Assembly: GCF_019565505.1 (NCBI RefSeq)
Contig: NZ_CP067378.1
Span: 3,134,501-3,198,500 of the forward strand
Source of the DNA: Flavobacterium davisii
Lineage (GTDB): Bacteria > Bacteroidota > Bacteroidia > Flavobacteriales > Flavobacteriaceae
Length of the DNA stretch: 64,000 bases
Direction: 5' to 3'
Of the stretch, positions 29,521-38,378 are shown in pieces (the first letter of the stretch is position 1; every line of letters starts with the position of its first letter). A program made the translations under genes and the position numbers. Below the pieces are notes generated by a model. The model did not search any database. It was not told where the DNA came from and was given only the letters and a program-made list of their open reading frames with translations.

Positions 29521-30785
29521 TGAGTAATAGTATGAGTAATAATTTATCCTTTGCATCAACACTTAATGTTGATAATAGTCAATTGTCAATTATAGATTAT
29601 TATGTGATTGGAATTTCTAATAATCCTCATTTTATTTTAAGTGATGAGGTAAAAAAAATATTAAAAGAAAACCACTTTTTTTCAGGAGGAAAAAGACATT
29701 ATGAATTGGTTCAGAATAAATTACCCATTATCCATCATTGGATTGAAATAAACAAAAACATAACAACTCTTTTTAATGAATACAAAAAAGCAACTAAACC
29801 TATCATTGTTTTTGCTTCAGGAGATCCGTTATTTTATGGTTTTGCCAATACCATTAAAAAATATCACCCTAACGCTAATATAAAAGTATATCCTACCTTT
29901 AACAGTTTACAGCTATTATGCCACAAAAATACTATATCATATCAAAATATAGTCAATACATCAGTCCATGGACGCTCATGGCAAGAACTAGATATAGCAC
30001 TCATTAAACAATCAAGCTTAATCGGAATTTTAACAGACACTACTAAAAATCCGAATACAATAGCTCAACGAATGTTAGACTACAATTTTGATCATTATAA
30101 AATGATAGTCGGTGAAGCATTAGACGCTGAACAAGAAAAAATAACCTCTTTAAGTTTAATAGAAGCGGCTAAAAAAACATTTGATCCACTAAATTGTATA
30201 CTACTGATAAAAGAAGAAGAAAAACAAAAAAAAATGGGAATTAGCGATGTTGAATTTATAGGTTTAGAAAATCGCCCTAATATGATTACCAAAATGCCTA
30301 TACGTTTAATTAGCCTATCCCAGTTAGATTTATATAATAGAAAAACCCTTTGGGATATAGGATTTTGTACAGGATCCGTATCTATTGAAGCAAAAACGCA
30401 ATTTCCTCATTTAAATATCATAGCTTTTGAAAAACGAGAAGAATGTAGTATAATTTTTGATATTAACACTAAAAAACATTCTACGCCCGGAATAACGAAG
30501 ATAATCCATGATTTTTTTAAAGTAGATTTAAAAACAATTCCTACTCCTGATAGTGTTTTTATTGGAGGACACGGTAACAAGTTAGAAGCACTCATTTCCT
30601 TGATAGACAAATACCTCATATCAGGAGGGAAAATTGTAATAAATGCTGTAAAAAAAGAAAGCAAAGAAACCTTTATTAAAACGATCAAAAAGTTTAACTA
30701 CCATTTATTAGACCCTATAGAAATTAATTTAGATAGCCATAATCCAATTACTATATTAACAGCAGAAAAAAAGAAAAATGAATAA
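29520..30785 (+). CDS. cobL: Precorrin-6B C5,15-methyltransferase (decarboxylating), CbiE-CbiT fusion
   Basis: A 421-residue fusion. The CbiE half (about 25-240) methylates C5 and C15: DYYVIGISNNPHFILS, FASGDPLFYGFANTI, VHGRSWQELD. The CbiT half (about 245-421) decarboxylates the C12 acetate: SQLDLYNRKTLWDIGFCTG is its SAM loop and FIGGHGNKLEALI follows. The CbiT loop reads DIGFCTGSVSIEA where many members have DIGAGTG. The first 20 residues (MSNSMSNNL) are weakly conserved, and the ATG at residue 5 may be the start. Its last 8 bases overlap the next gene. Intact. Confidence 0.92.
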   Translation: MSNSMSNNLSFASTLNVDNSQLSIIDYYVIGISNNPHFILSDEVKKILKENHFFSGGKRHYELVQNKLPIIHHWIEINKNITTLFNEYKKATKPIIVFASGDPLFYGFANTIKKYHPNANIKVYPTFNSLQLLCHKNTISYQNIVNTSVHGRSWQELDIALIKQSSLIGILTDTTKNPNTIAQRMLDYNFDHYKMIVGEALDAEQEKITSLSLIEAAKKTFDPLNCILLIKEEEKQKKMGISDVEFIGLENRPNMITKMPIRLISLSQLDLYNRKTLWDIGFCTGSVSIEAKTQFPHLNIIAFEKREECSIIFDINTKKHSTPGITKIIHDFFKVDLKTIPTPDSVFIGGHGNKLEALISLIDKYLISGGKIVINAVKKESKETFIKTIKKFNYHLLDPIEINLDSHNPITILTAEKKKNE

Positions 30786-32613
30786 AACAGCAATTATAGC
30801 AAGTACTGATAAAGGAATTGAATTAGGAGTAATTATTCAAAAAGAATTTCAAAAATCCATATTAGTATCGACTAGAAAAAATAATAATGTAACAGAAATA
30901 GAATCTATTAGTTCTTTTTTAGAAAATAATTTTCAAAAATTTGATTCCTTTATTTTTATTGGAGCACTAGGTATTTGTGTAAGAAGTATTGCTCCTTATA
31001 TTCAAAATAAAATAAAAGACCCCGCTATTATTAATATAGATGATGCAGGGAAATTTGTGCAATCAGTACTTTCGGGACATTTAGGAGGAGCTAATGCAAT
31101 AACCCAAAATCTTTCCAAAGTACTAGGAGCACAAGCAGTTATTACAACTTCTAGTGATACACAAAATATTTGGGCCCTAGATACATTATCAAAAGAATAT
31201 AATTGGAAAAGTAAAAGCACCTTAGAAATGAATGCCATCATTTCCTTATTTGTTAATAATAAACCCACGGCAGTATTATTAGATATAAAAGATAGAGGTT
31301 GTACTTTTTTAGAAAGAAATAAACCCGATTTTGTAACTATTTATTATCATTATGATGCTATTAATTTTTCTAAATATGAACTTTTTATAGCCGTAACTTA
31401 TACTACTTATGAAGCTCCAATTCCCGCTTTATATTATTATGCCCCCGTTATTACTATGGGTATGGGCTGTTCTAGAGGAATTGAATCCGATTTGTTAGAA
31501 ACATCATTTAAAAATGAATTAAAACAACAAAACATAGCAGTAGAATCTATAAAATCATTAGGTTCTTTGGATGTAAAACATGATGAAGAAGCCTTTTTAA
31601 ATTTAGCCAATACCTTACAAATACCATTTATCACTTTTACGGCAAACGAGTTAAATTCAAAAAAGGTTCTAAATCCATCAGAAATAGTTATGAGCAAATT
31701 GGGCGTTTATAGTGTTGCAGAGTCATCTGCAATGCTATTAGCACAAAATGACGAAGTAATTTTAGAAAAGAAAAAAATACACTTAGTTTCAGGTAAAAAA
31801 CATACAATAGCTCTATCATTAGATAAAAAGGCACAACGAAAGGCTGAAATAATAATTGTAGGAGCAGGGCCCGGAGCAGCCGATTTAATTTCTGTAAAAG
31901 GAAAAGAATTATTAGAAGCAGCCGATTTAATTTTATATGCAGGAAGCCTTATACCAATAGAATTAACACATTATGCAAAACCAAATGCTATTGTACGTAA
32001 TTCAGCGAGTATGACTTTAGAAGAACAAATAGAAATTATGAGTACGCACTATGCTAAAGGTAATTTAATTGTTCGTTTGCAATCGGGTGATCCATCTATA
32101 TACGGAGCAATTCAAGAACAAATGACCATTTTTGATGAAAAACAAATGGATTATTCCATTGTTCCGGGCATTTCATCATTTCAAGCCGCTGCCGCTTATT
32201 TAAAATCAGAATTTACCATTCCCGAAGTAGTACAAAGTATTATTTTAACTAGAGGAGAAGGAAAAACGCCTCTTCCTAAAAATGAAAAGTTAAATGAAAT
32301 GGCAAAACACCAAGCCACTATGTGTATCTTTTTGAGTGCTACCATTGCCAAATCAGTTCAAGAACAATTATTAGAACATTATCCAGAGGATACACCAGTA
32401 GCTGTTTTGTATAGAGTTACGTGGCAAGATGAAAAAGTATTTATAGGAAAACTTACTGAATTAGCACAAATAATTCGTGATAACAAACTTACCTTAACAA
32501 CCTTAGTCATTGTTGGAGCAGCCATTGGAGCCAGAAAAAATCGTTCCTTTTTATACAATCCTGAATGGAAACATATTTTTAGAACAGGAAAAGAAGTAAA
32601 AATCAATCAATAA
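30778..32613 (+). CDS. cbiG: Fused CbiG (cobalt-precorrin-5A hydrolase) and CobM/CbiF (precorrin-4 C11-methyltransferase)
   Basis: Residues 1 to about 340 are CbiG: FIFIGALGICVRSIAPYI, VQSVLSGHLGGANAIT, MGMGCSRGIESDLLE and FFTFTAN-like FITFTANELN, with a C-terminal region ending in VSGKKHTIAL. It opens the ring lactone and releases C20 as acetaldehyde in the anaerobic pathway. Residues about 350-611 are CbiF: IIVGAGPGAADLISVKGKE, LQSGDPSIYGAIQEQM and VPGISSFQAAAAYL; it methylates C11. The substrate comes from the preceding enzymes. CbiG marks the cobalt-early (anaerobic-type) route. Intact and overlapping cobL by 8 bases. Confidence 0.92.
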   Translation: MNKTAIIASTDKGIELGVIIQKEFQKSILVSTRKNNNVTEIESISSFLENNFQKFDSFIFIGALGICVRSIAPYIQNKIKDPAIINIDDAGKFVQSVLSGHLGGANAITQNLSKVLGAQAVITTSSDTQNIWALDTLSKEYNWKSKSTLEMNAIISLFVNNKPTAVLLDIKDRGCTFLERNKPDFVTIYYHYDAINFSKYELFIAVTYTTYEAPIPALYYYAPVITMGMGCSRGIESDLLETSFKNELKQQNIAVESIKSLGSLDVKHDEEAFLNLANTLQIPFITFTANELNSKKVLNPSEIVMSKLGVYSVAESSAMLLAQNDEVILEKKKIHLVSGKKHTIALSLDKKAQRKAEIIIVGAGPGAADLISVKGKELLEAADLILYAGSLIPIELTHYAKPNAIVRNSASMTLEEQIEIMSTHYAKGNLIVRLQSGDPSIYGAIQEQMTIFDEKQMDYSIVPGISSFQAAAAYLKSEFTIPEVVQSIILTRGEGKTPLPKNEKLNEMAKHQATMCIFLSATIAKSVQEQLLEHYPEDTPVAVLYRVTWQDEKVFIGKLTELAQIIRDNKLTLTTLVIVGAAIGARKNRSFLYNPEWKHIFRTGKEVKINQ

Positions 32614-32644
32614 TTCAACTAAACAATTTCGGAATTTAATAAAA

Positions 32645-33402
32645 ATGCTATTAGTTTTTGGAGGTACTACAGAAGGAAAAAAAGTAACAAAGCTTCTAGA
32701 AAAAGAAGCTTTAGTTTACTATTATTCTACCAAAACAGAGATTGAATTTGATAAAAATAATCAATTTGGAATTTACCGTTTTGGTGTATTTACACCCAAT
32801 GAACTCATTCAATTTTGCCAAAAAAATAACATTCAAACGATTATTGATGCCTCTCATCCCTTTGCTGAATTATTACATGAATGTATAGAAGAAGCACATC
32901 GTATCTTGTCAATTCCCGTTATTCGTTTTGAAAGAAAATACCCCGAAAGAATAATTTCAGACAAGATCATTTATAAAAAAAATTATCAAGAAGTAATAGA
33001 TTATCTAAATAACAATGCCTTTTCTACCTTACTGGCTTTAACAGGAGTACAAACTATAGAAAAATTAAAATCTTATTGGGAAAAAAAACTACTTATTTTA
33101 GAATTTTACCCAAAAAAACGTCATTAGAAATAGCAAAAAAATCGGGTTTTCCAATAAAAAAAATGATTTTAGAATTTCCAAATAATGATCTGAATGATGA
33201 AATTAATATTATAAAAAAATATAATTGTGATGTTATCCTGACTAAAGAAAGCGGTGAATCTGGGTATTTATCAATAAAGATAAAGGCCGCTAAAATTTGT
33301 AATATCCCCATTATCATTATCAAAAGAAAACCTATACCGAGTAGTTTTATACTTGTTTCAAATGAAATGGATTTGTTTAACTCTATACTTTTAAAAAAAT
33401 AA
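32645..33402 (+). CDS. cobK: Precorrin-6A / cobalt-precorrin-6A reductase (frame broken once)
   Basis: NAD(P)H-dependent reductase of the corrin ring. The start MLLVFGGTTEGKKVTKLL is the family signature, IDASHPFAELL is the active-site motif, and the C-terminal half has VILTKESGESGYLSIKIKAA for cofactor binding. One base missing from the A run at about 33079-33085 splits it; repaired, YWEKKTTYFRILPKK joins and the protein is 252 residues, normal for CobK/CbiJ. It starts 31 bases after the cbiG-cobM fusion and ends 3 bases before cbiD. Confidence 0.9.
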
Positions 33403-33405
33403 AAA

Positions 33406-34485
33406 ATGGCTCTACTTCCAGTACCTGAAGGACCTTTACGCAATGGTTATACCACAGGAGCCTGTGCTACAGCCTGTGCTAAAGCCGCTCTTATAAGTCT
33501 TTTAGAACAAAGAGAAATTAAAGAAGTAACCATTACCTTACCTTTAGGGCAAAAAGCAACCTTTGTTATAACCTCTTGTTTTTTAGATTCAGAATCCGTA
33601 ACCTGTACAACCATTAAGGATGCAGGAGATGATCCTGATGTTACACACGGAGCCACTATTGGTTGTACTATTTCATTAAATGAAACAAAAGAAATTCGTT
33701 TTTTACAAGGAAAAGGAGTAGGAATAGTTACTTTACCGGGATTAGCCATTGCAGTAGGAGAACCCGCAATTAATCCTGTTCCAAGAAAAATGATTACAGA
33801 TACGCTCAATTTTATAAAACATAAATTACAATGCGATAAAGGAATAAATGTTGAAATTTTTGTAGAAAATGGGGAAGAAATAGCCCAAAAAACACTCAAT
33901 TCCCGAATCGGAATTTTAAACGGAATTTCAATTTTAGGAACAACAGGAATTGTTAAAGCATTTAGTTCTTCCGCCTATATTGCCAGTATTACGCAAGGAA
34001 TAGATGTGGCTATAGCAAATGGTTGTACTGAAATTGTCATTAATTCAGGAGGGCGATCCGAAAACTTATTAAAACAGCAATTTTCTTATTTACCCGACAT
34101 CGCTTTCATACAATACGGGAATTGGATTGGTGATACTTTGACAAAAATTAATTCAGTTTCGTTAAAAAAAGTAAATATAGGAATCATGATAGGTAAAGCA
34201 GCTAAATTGGCGCAAGGTGAATTAGATACTCACAGTGGAAAATCGACTTGGGATAAAGAATTTATTTATCAAATGGCTAGAAAATGTGGTTATACAGACA
34301 AAAAATGTACCCCTATTTTAAATCTAAATATGGCAAGAAGACTTACTGAAATTTTTGATTTTACAATGGAAGAACCCTTTTTTCAATCATTACAACAACA
34401 TTGTTATGACGTTTGTAAAAAACATATTCCAAATATAGAATTAAAGGTTTTTTTGATTAACGCAAATGATGAGGTAATTAGTTAG
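33406..34485 (+). CDS. cbiD: Cobalt-precorrin-5B C1-methyltransferase
   Basis: A 359-residue enzyme of the anaerobic-type pathway that methylates C1. LRNGYTTGACATACAKAA at the N-terminus is the CbiD hallmark, followed by DAGDDPDVTHGATIG, GIVTLPGLAIAVGEPAINP, GTTGIVKAFSSSAY and IMIGKAAKLAQGELDTHS. With CbiG and CbiX it shows a cobalt-early pathway, in place of CobF/CobG of the oxygen-dependent route. It ends the riboswitch-led run; a repeat element follows before the next gene. Intact. Confidence 0.94.
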   Translation: MALLPVPEGPLRNGYTTGACATACAKAALISLLEQREIKEVTITLPLGQKATFVITSCFLDSESVTCTTIKDAGDDPDVTHGATIGCTISLNETKEIRFLQGKGVGIVTLPGLAIAVGEPAINPVPRKMITDTLNFIKHKLQCDKGINVEIFVENGEEIAQKTLNSRIGILNGISILGTTGIVKAFSSSAYIASITQGIDVAIANGCTEIVINSGGRSENLLKQQFSYLPDIAFIQYGNWIGDTLTKINSVSLKKVNIGIMIGKAAKLAQGELDTHSGKSTWDKEFIYQMARKCGYTDKKCTPILNLNMARRLTEIFDFTMEEPFFQSLQQHCYDVCKKHIPNIELKVFLINANDEVIS

Positions 34486-34495
34486 CAGATATTTT

Positions 34496-34648
34496 AAACC
34501 AGATTACGCGATATAGTTTGTGATGAGTATAAAAAAGAAAATGAAAATAGACCAAAATAAGAGTTGTACTATAGGGAAGACAAAAAACTATTTTTTTGAT
34601 TCAAGTCATTTTATATGGAATAAGTTTCCAAAACGTAATTTGGGTTTA
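34496..34648. repeat. ~150-bp element with inverted ends (copy 2)
   Basis: AAACCAGATTACGCG at the left and AAACGTAATTTGGGTTT at the right are imperfect inverted copies, the same type of ends as at 14306-14508 and 57726-57875. The 153-bp length matches the 57726 copy. The rest of the 34486-34893 gap is A/T-rich with no gene; it probably holds the promoter of the next transporter-like gene. Confidence 0.5.
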
Positions 34649-34893
34649 ATCAAACACAGTAAGTAACAAAGAAAAAGAATACTATCATAAAAGGATACAA
34701 AAAAATATTACAACAAAAACTAAAAATAAACCTTATAAAAAAAATATAACAATTAGATGTAAAAAGTAAGTCAAAAAGCAAAATTAATGTGATGAACAAA
34801 TTCCAGTATACAAAACTATTTCTTCGAGAATATTCGAACCGTTTGAATTAATCAGTTATTAATAAAATATAAATTTATAAAAAAGAATACAAA

Positions 34894-35592
34894 ATGATAG
34901 GCTATTTATTTACAGATTCACTTCTATTAGGGATACAACATTCTTTTGAACCCGATCACATGGTGGCGGTTTCAGTATTAGCATCAGAACGAAAAAGTAA
35001 CAAAATTAGCTTAGGCAAACTTTTATGGCGTTCTTCTCAATGGGCTATGGGACATTCAGTATCTCTATTAATTTTTAGTGCTTTTGCATTATTGTTAAAA
35101 TCTACATTGCCACTTAATCTTTCCACTTATGCCGAAATATTAGTAGGACCCGTAATGATTTGGTTAGGAATATCAGCAATTCGTCGGAATCATCAGCTTA
35201 AAAAAATAATGGCAGATCATAGAGCTATTCCAGATCATGAACATACTACAAACGTTTTGCACATACACGGTAAACAAGGCGAAGAAATTTCTATGAATCT
35301 ATTGAGTCGTACCTTTTGGGTAGGAATGTTACACGGATTAGCAGGTACTGGAGGTGCTTGTTCTATTGCATTAGTTATGGCATCTAAAGACTCTTATACA
35401 GCCATAGGAATTATTATTTTGCAAAGTATAGGAATTATTATTGCCATGACTACTTACAGTTGTGTTTTAACTTTTTCAGTTTCTCGCTTTATTGAACGAA
35501 ATCAAATAGCCTTTAAAATAATGAATGCTATTGTCGGGATTTTTTCTATATTTATCGGACTTCTTTGGATTTATAATGCTATAAATAGTTAA
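34894..35592 (+). CDS. UreH/NicO-like membrane protein, probable cobalt or nickel transporter
   Basis: A 232-residue protein with about six helices. GIQHSFEPDHMVAVS near the N-terminus has the H-x4-DH metal motif of the NiCoT/RcnA/UreH-like superfamily, and MLHGLAGTGGACSIAL a further conserved His. The loop between (DHRAIPDHEHTTNVLHIHGKQG) is rich in histidine, as in metal exporters and importers of this group. It lies 3 bases before the chelatase subunit gene, so cobalt supply to the chelatase is likely. Direction of transport cannot be told. Confidence 0.75.
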   Translation: MIGYLFTDSLLLGIQHSFEPDHMVAVSVLASERKSNKISLGKLLWRSSQWAMGHSVSLLIFSAFALLLKSTLPLNLSTYAEILVGPVMIWLGISAIRRNHQLKKIMADHRAIPDHEHTTNVLHIHGKQGEEISMNLLSRTFWVGMLHGLAGTGGACSIALVMASKDSYTAIGIIILQSIGIIIAMTTYSCVLTFSVSRFIERNQIAFKIMNAIVGIFSIFIGLLWIYNAINS

Positions 35593-35594
35593 AT

Positions 35595-37280
35595 ATGATG
35601 GAACAAAAAAGTTTTCCTTTTACAGCTATCTACGGACAAGATGATTTTAAATTGGCTTTGCTCTTATGTATGATTGATCCATCATTAGGGGGCGTTTTAG
35701 TTCAAGGTGATAAAGGAACAGGTAAAACAACTACTGTTCGAGCCTTACAAAATCTAATGAAAAATATAACAACCCATTTCCCATTTATTAATTTGCCCAT
35801 AGGTGCTACAGAAGATCGTGTTTTGGGTTCTATTCAATTAGAAACTTTGATCAACGATAAAAAGATAGAAGTACAAAAAGGCTTATTATCTAAAGCACAT
35901 CAAGGTATTTTATATATTGACGAAGTAAATTTATTGAATGATTATTTAATAGATATTTTATTAGACGCTTCCTCTAGTGGAGGTTATTTTTTAGAACGTG
36001 ATTCCATTTCTAAATGGTTGGATAGTAGATTTTGTTTAGTAGGAACTATGAATCCTGAAGAAGGTGATTTACGACCGCAATTATTAGATCGTTTTGGATT
36101 AGCCGTAACTATAAAAACACCAACTGATAAACAAACTAGAATAGAAATTGTAAACCGCCGTTTGAATTTTGATTTAGATTCAAATCTATTTTGTATCCAA
36201 TTTGAAGATCAAGAAAAAAAATTAGCTGATCAAATAACAAGTGCCAGAAGAGAACTTTCAAATATTTATCTTTCTAATGAAATAAGAGAGAATATAGCCG
36301 AAATATGTATTGCTCATCAAGTGGAAGGGTTGCGAGCAGATATTTTATTAATGAAAGCGAGTCGAGCTTATGCCGCTTTTCAAAATTACAAAGAAGTAAC
36401 CACCGTACACTTAGAAAAAATAGCACCTTTAGTTTTGAATCATAGAGCAAAATATTTTCCCGAAAATAATCAAGCAAAAGGAAACAAAGAAGAGAATAAA
36501 GAGAATGAAGCAGAAAATAAAGATAATGGAGCAGAAAATAGAAGTACAGAATTAAAAGATTATTTGCTACAAGCTACAGCCACAAATCAGTTTTTAAAAA
36601 TTAATACCCCAGAAACTCAATCCACAAAAAGATTCGTTTTTGAGCGTCCAATTATTCAAAAAAATAAAACCCAAATTTTTGGTAAAACTTCAACAACTAT
36701 TAATATACTAAATACAGTAAAAGAGTATCTAATCACTAAAAAAATTAAAATCCACTATAAAAAAACAATTTCAAAAGCCAAAATTCATTTAGTATTTTTG
36801 ATAGATTCTAGTAGTTCAATGATTAAAGATCAACAAATTTCGTTTATTAAAGGAATGATTTCAGAAACACTCTTAAAATTTAAAAATAAAAAAATATGGC
36901 TTTCTGCTGTGGCACTACAAAATGGAACAGCTACAATTATTTTAAAATTTACACAAAATATAGACTATTTTATTGCGCAAATAGAACAATTACGTTCAGG
37001 AGGAAAAACAAACTTGAGGGCAGGATTCTATTTAGTAAAACAACTTTTAAAATCAAAAAACTTAGAAAAAGAAACACTTTTATATATCATGACTGATGGT
37101 AAAGTAAATGAAGGAAAAACTCAAAACCCATTTGAAGAAGCCGTTTCTTATTTTAAGACATATCTAAAAATAAATAAACACACTACAGTTATTGATACCG
37201 AAAAAGGTTTTGTAAAATTGGCTTTAGCTAAAAAATTGGCAAATCAAATGAAAGTAAATTATGAATCTATAGTTTATTAA
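35595..37280 (+). CDS. Magnesium-chelatase-like ChlI-ChlD fusion (AAA+ ATPase plus VWA), partner of CobN
   Basis: A 561-residue fusion. Residues 1-290 are AAA+ BchI-like: AIYGQDDFKLALLLC, Walker A QGDKGTGKTTTVRAL, Walker B GILYIDEVNLLND, sensor LVGTMNPEEGDLRPQLLDR. A short charged linker (about 295-320, rich in N, E, K) follows. Residues about 390-561 are a von Willebrand A domain with MIDAS motif FLIDSSSSM and YIMTDGKVNEG. The end (TEKGFVKLALAKKLA) is typical of cobalt-chelatase D-like proteins. In class I chelatases such subunits power insertion by the large CobN-type subunit, here at 39958-43688 on the other strand. Intact. Confidence 0.87.
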   Translation: MMEQKSFPFTAIYGQDDFKLALLLCMIDPSLGGVLVQGDKGTGKTTTVRALQNLMKNITTHFPFINLPIGATEDRVLGSIQLETLINDKKIEVQKGLLSKAHQGILYIDEVNLLNDYLIDILLDASSSGGYFLERDSISKWLDSRFCLVGTMNPEEGDLRPQLLDRFGLAVTIKTPTDKQTRIEIVNRRLNFDLDSNLFCIQFEDQEKKLADQITSARRELSNIYLSNEIRENIAEICIAHQVEGLRADILLMKASRAYAAFQNYKEVTTVHLEKIAPLVLNHRAKYFPENNQAKGNKEENKENEAENKDNGAENRSTELKDYLLQATATNQFLKINTPETQSTKRFVFERPIIQKNKTQIFGKTSTTINILNTVKEYLITKKIKIHYKKTISKAKIHLVFLIDSSSSMIKDQQISFIKGMISETLLKFKNKKIWLSAVALQNGTATIILKFTQNIDYFIAQIEQLRSGGKTNLRAGFYLVKQLLKSKNLEKETLLYIMTDGKVNEGKTQNPFEEAVSYFKTYLKINKHTTVIDTEKGFVKLALAKKLANQMKVNYESIVY

Positions 37281-37283
37281 AAT

Positions 37284-37312
37284 AAAAGCAAAAGCAAAAG
37301 CAAAAGCAAAAG
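37284..37312. repeat. Hexanucleotide tandem repeat AAAAGC
   Basis: Four full copies plus five bases of AAAAGC run directly after the chelatase stop codon and before the pduO gene. It is noncoding in this position. Copy number of such short repeats can vary between isolates. Confidence 0.85.
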
Positions 37313-37365
37313 ATAAATTATTGAAAAACAAGAAAGAATAAACTATTCAGAAATAAATTTAAGAT

Positions 37366-37950
37366 ATGAAAATATATACTAAGAAAGGAGATACAGGTAA
37401 AACCGGCTTATTTGGTGGAAGTCGTGTATATAAAGATGATGTTCGTGTAGATTGTTACGGAACATTAGATGAGGTAAATTCTACTATAGGTTTATTACGT
37501 GCCAAGTTAGGAGTTACACATGAATGGCAGTCGAACCTACACAAAATTCAGAAAGATATGATGGATATGATGTCCCATTTAGCACGGCCATCAGACTGTA
37601 AAAAAATAAATCCTAATCCAAAACCAGAGGATGGTCCTTTTTTTTGTGAAAATTGGATTGATGAGTTAGAATCAGCCATGACAACTAAATCAGATTATTT
37701 TTTGCTTCCGGGAGGGAATGAAATTTCAGCTCTATGTCATGTAGTACGTACACAAATACGTCGTGGAGAACGTTTATTAGTAAGTTTAATGAAAGAAGAT
37801 GAAGTAGATGATTATATTCCAGCGTATATTAACAGACTTTCCGATTTATTTTTCATTTTAGGTCGTGCTGAAATGGACAAAGCAGGAGTAGCCGAAGAAA
37901 AATGGCAATTATTTTTGTATAAAAGAAAGAAACAACCCGAAGTAAAATAA
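37366..37950 (+). CDS. pduO: Cob(I)yrinate a,c-diamide adenosyltransferase, PduO type
   Basis: Transfers the 5'-deoxyadenosyl group of ATP to cob(I)yrinate or cobalamin. It has 194 residues in the PduO four-helix fold: KIYTKKGDTGKTGLFGG (ATP-binding N-terminus), CYGTLDEVNSTIG, ALCHVVRTQIRRGERLLV and YINRLSDLFFILGR. These motifs exclude the CobA/BtuR and EutT types. It stands 85 bases after the chelatase subunit gene. Intact. The ATP-binding Thr/Lys motif and the RxxxRRxER region are both present, so an active enzyme is expected. Confidence 0.93.
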   Translation: MKIYTKKGDTGKTGLFGGSRVYKDDVRVDCYGTLDEVNSTIGLLRAKLGVTHEWQSNLHKIQKDMMDMMSHLARPSDCKKINPNPKPEDGPFFCENWIDELESAMTTKSDYFLLPGGNEISALCHVVRTQIRRGERLLVSLMKEDEVDDYIPAYINRLSDLFFILGRAEMDKAGVAEEKWQLFLYKRKKQPEVK

Positions 37951-38020
37951 TAAAAATCCTTATATAAGGAGATTTAAAAAAAAGTAGTATGTAAAATGGT
38001 ACTTTAAAAATATAAATTAA

Positions 38021-38202
38021 CGTGAGTTCGATATGAAAAGCATTGGTTATTAGTGTATTACATAAGATCTTTGCGCTTCCGTTAGTGCTTTCTTTGTGTT
38101 TTTCGTTGTATAGCTATTACATAAAGTCACAAAAAGTTCCTCAAAGAAATATGAAAGAACTGTTTATTAGCAAGTTAAAAGTTTTCTTAAGTCGAACTCA
38201 CG
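38021..38202. repeat. 182-bp element bounded by an 11-bp inverted repeat
   Basis: CGTGAGTTCGA (38021-38031) and TCGAACTCACG (38192-38202) are exact inverted copies, flanked outside by TTAA and CTAA. The interior has no open frame of note. This resembles a small non-autonomous mobile element, different from the AACCCAGATT family. I saw no second copy in the window. Confidence 0.55.
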
Positions 38203-38322
38203 CTAAATAAATGTAATTTCTCCCTTGAGGTCAAAGTGATAAACTATGACTGGATTACGGCTTTTGCTCCTTATCTACAAGAATTTTTTGTTCCTTTTTG
38301 CCTATTCATCTCGCGCATGAAG

Positions 38323-38342
38323 TCTAATGCGGAATCTGCGTT
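38323..38342. repeat. Single end of the AACCCAGATT-type dispersed repeat
   Basis: TCTAATGCGGAATCTGCGTT is one mismatch from the right end of the elements at 57726-57875. A weak partner (CTGGATTACGG) occurs near 38250, so this may be a decayed ~100-bp copy. Confidence 0.5.
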
Positions 38343-38378
38343 AAATCAAACTAATCCCAAAAAAAATATGTGAGCCAT

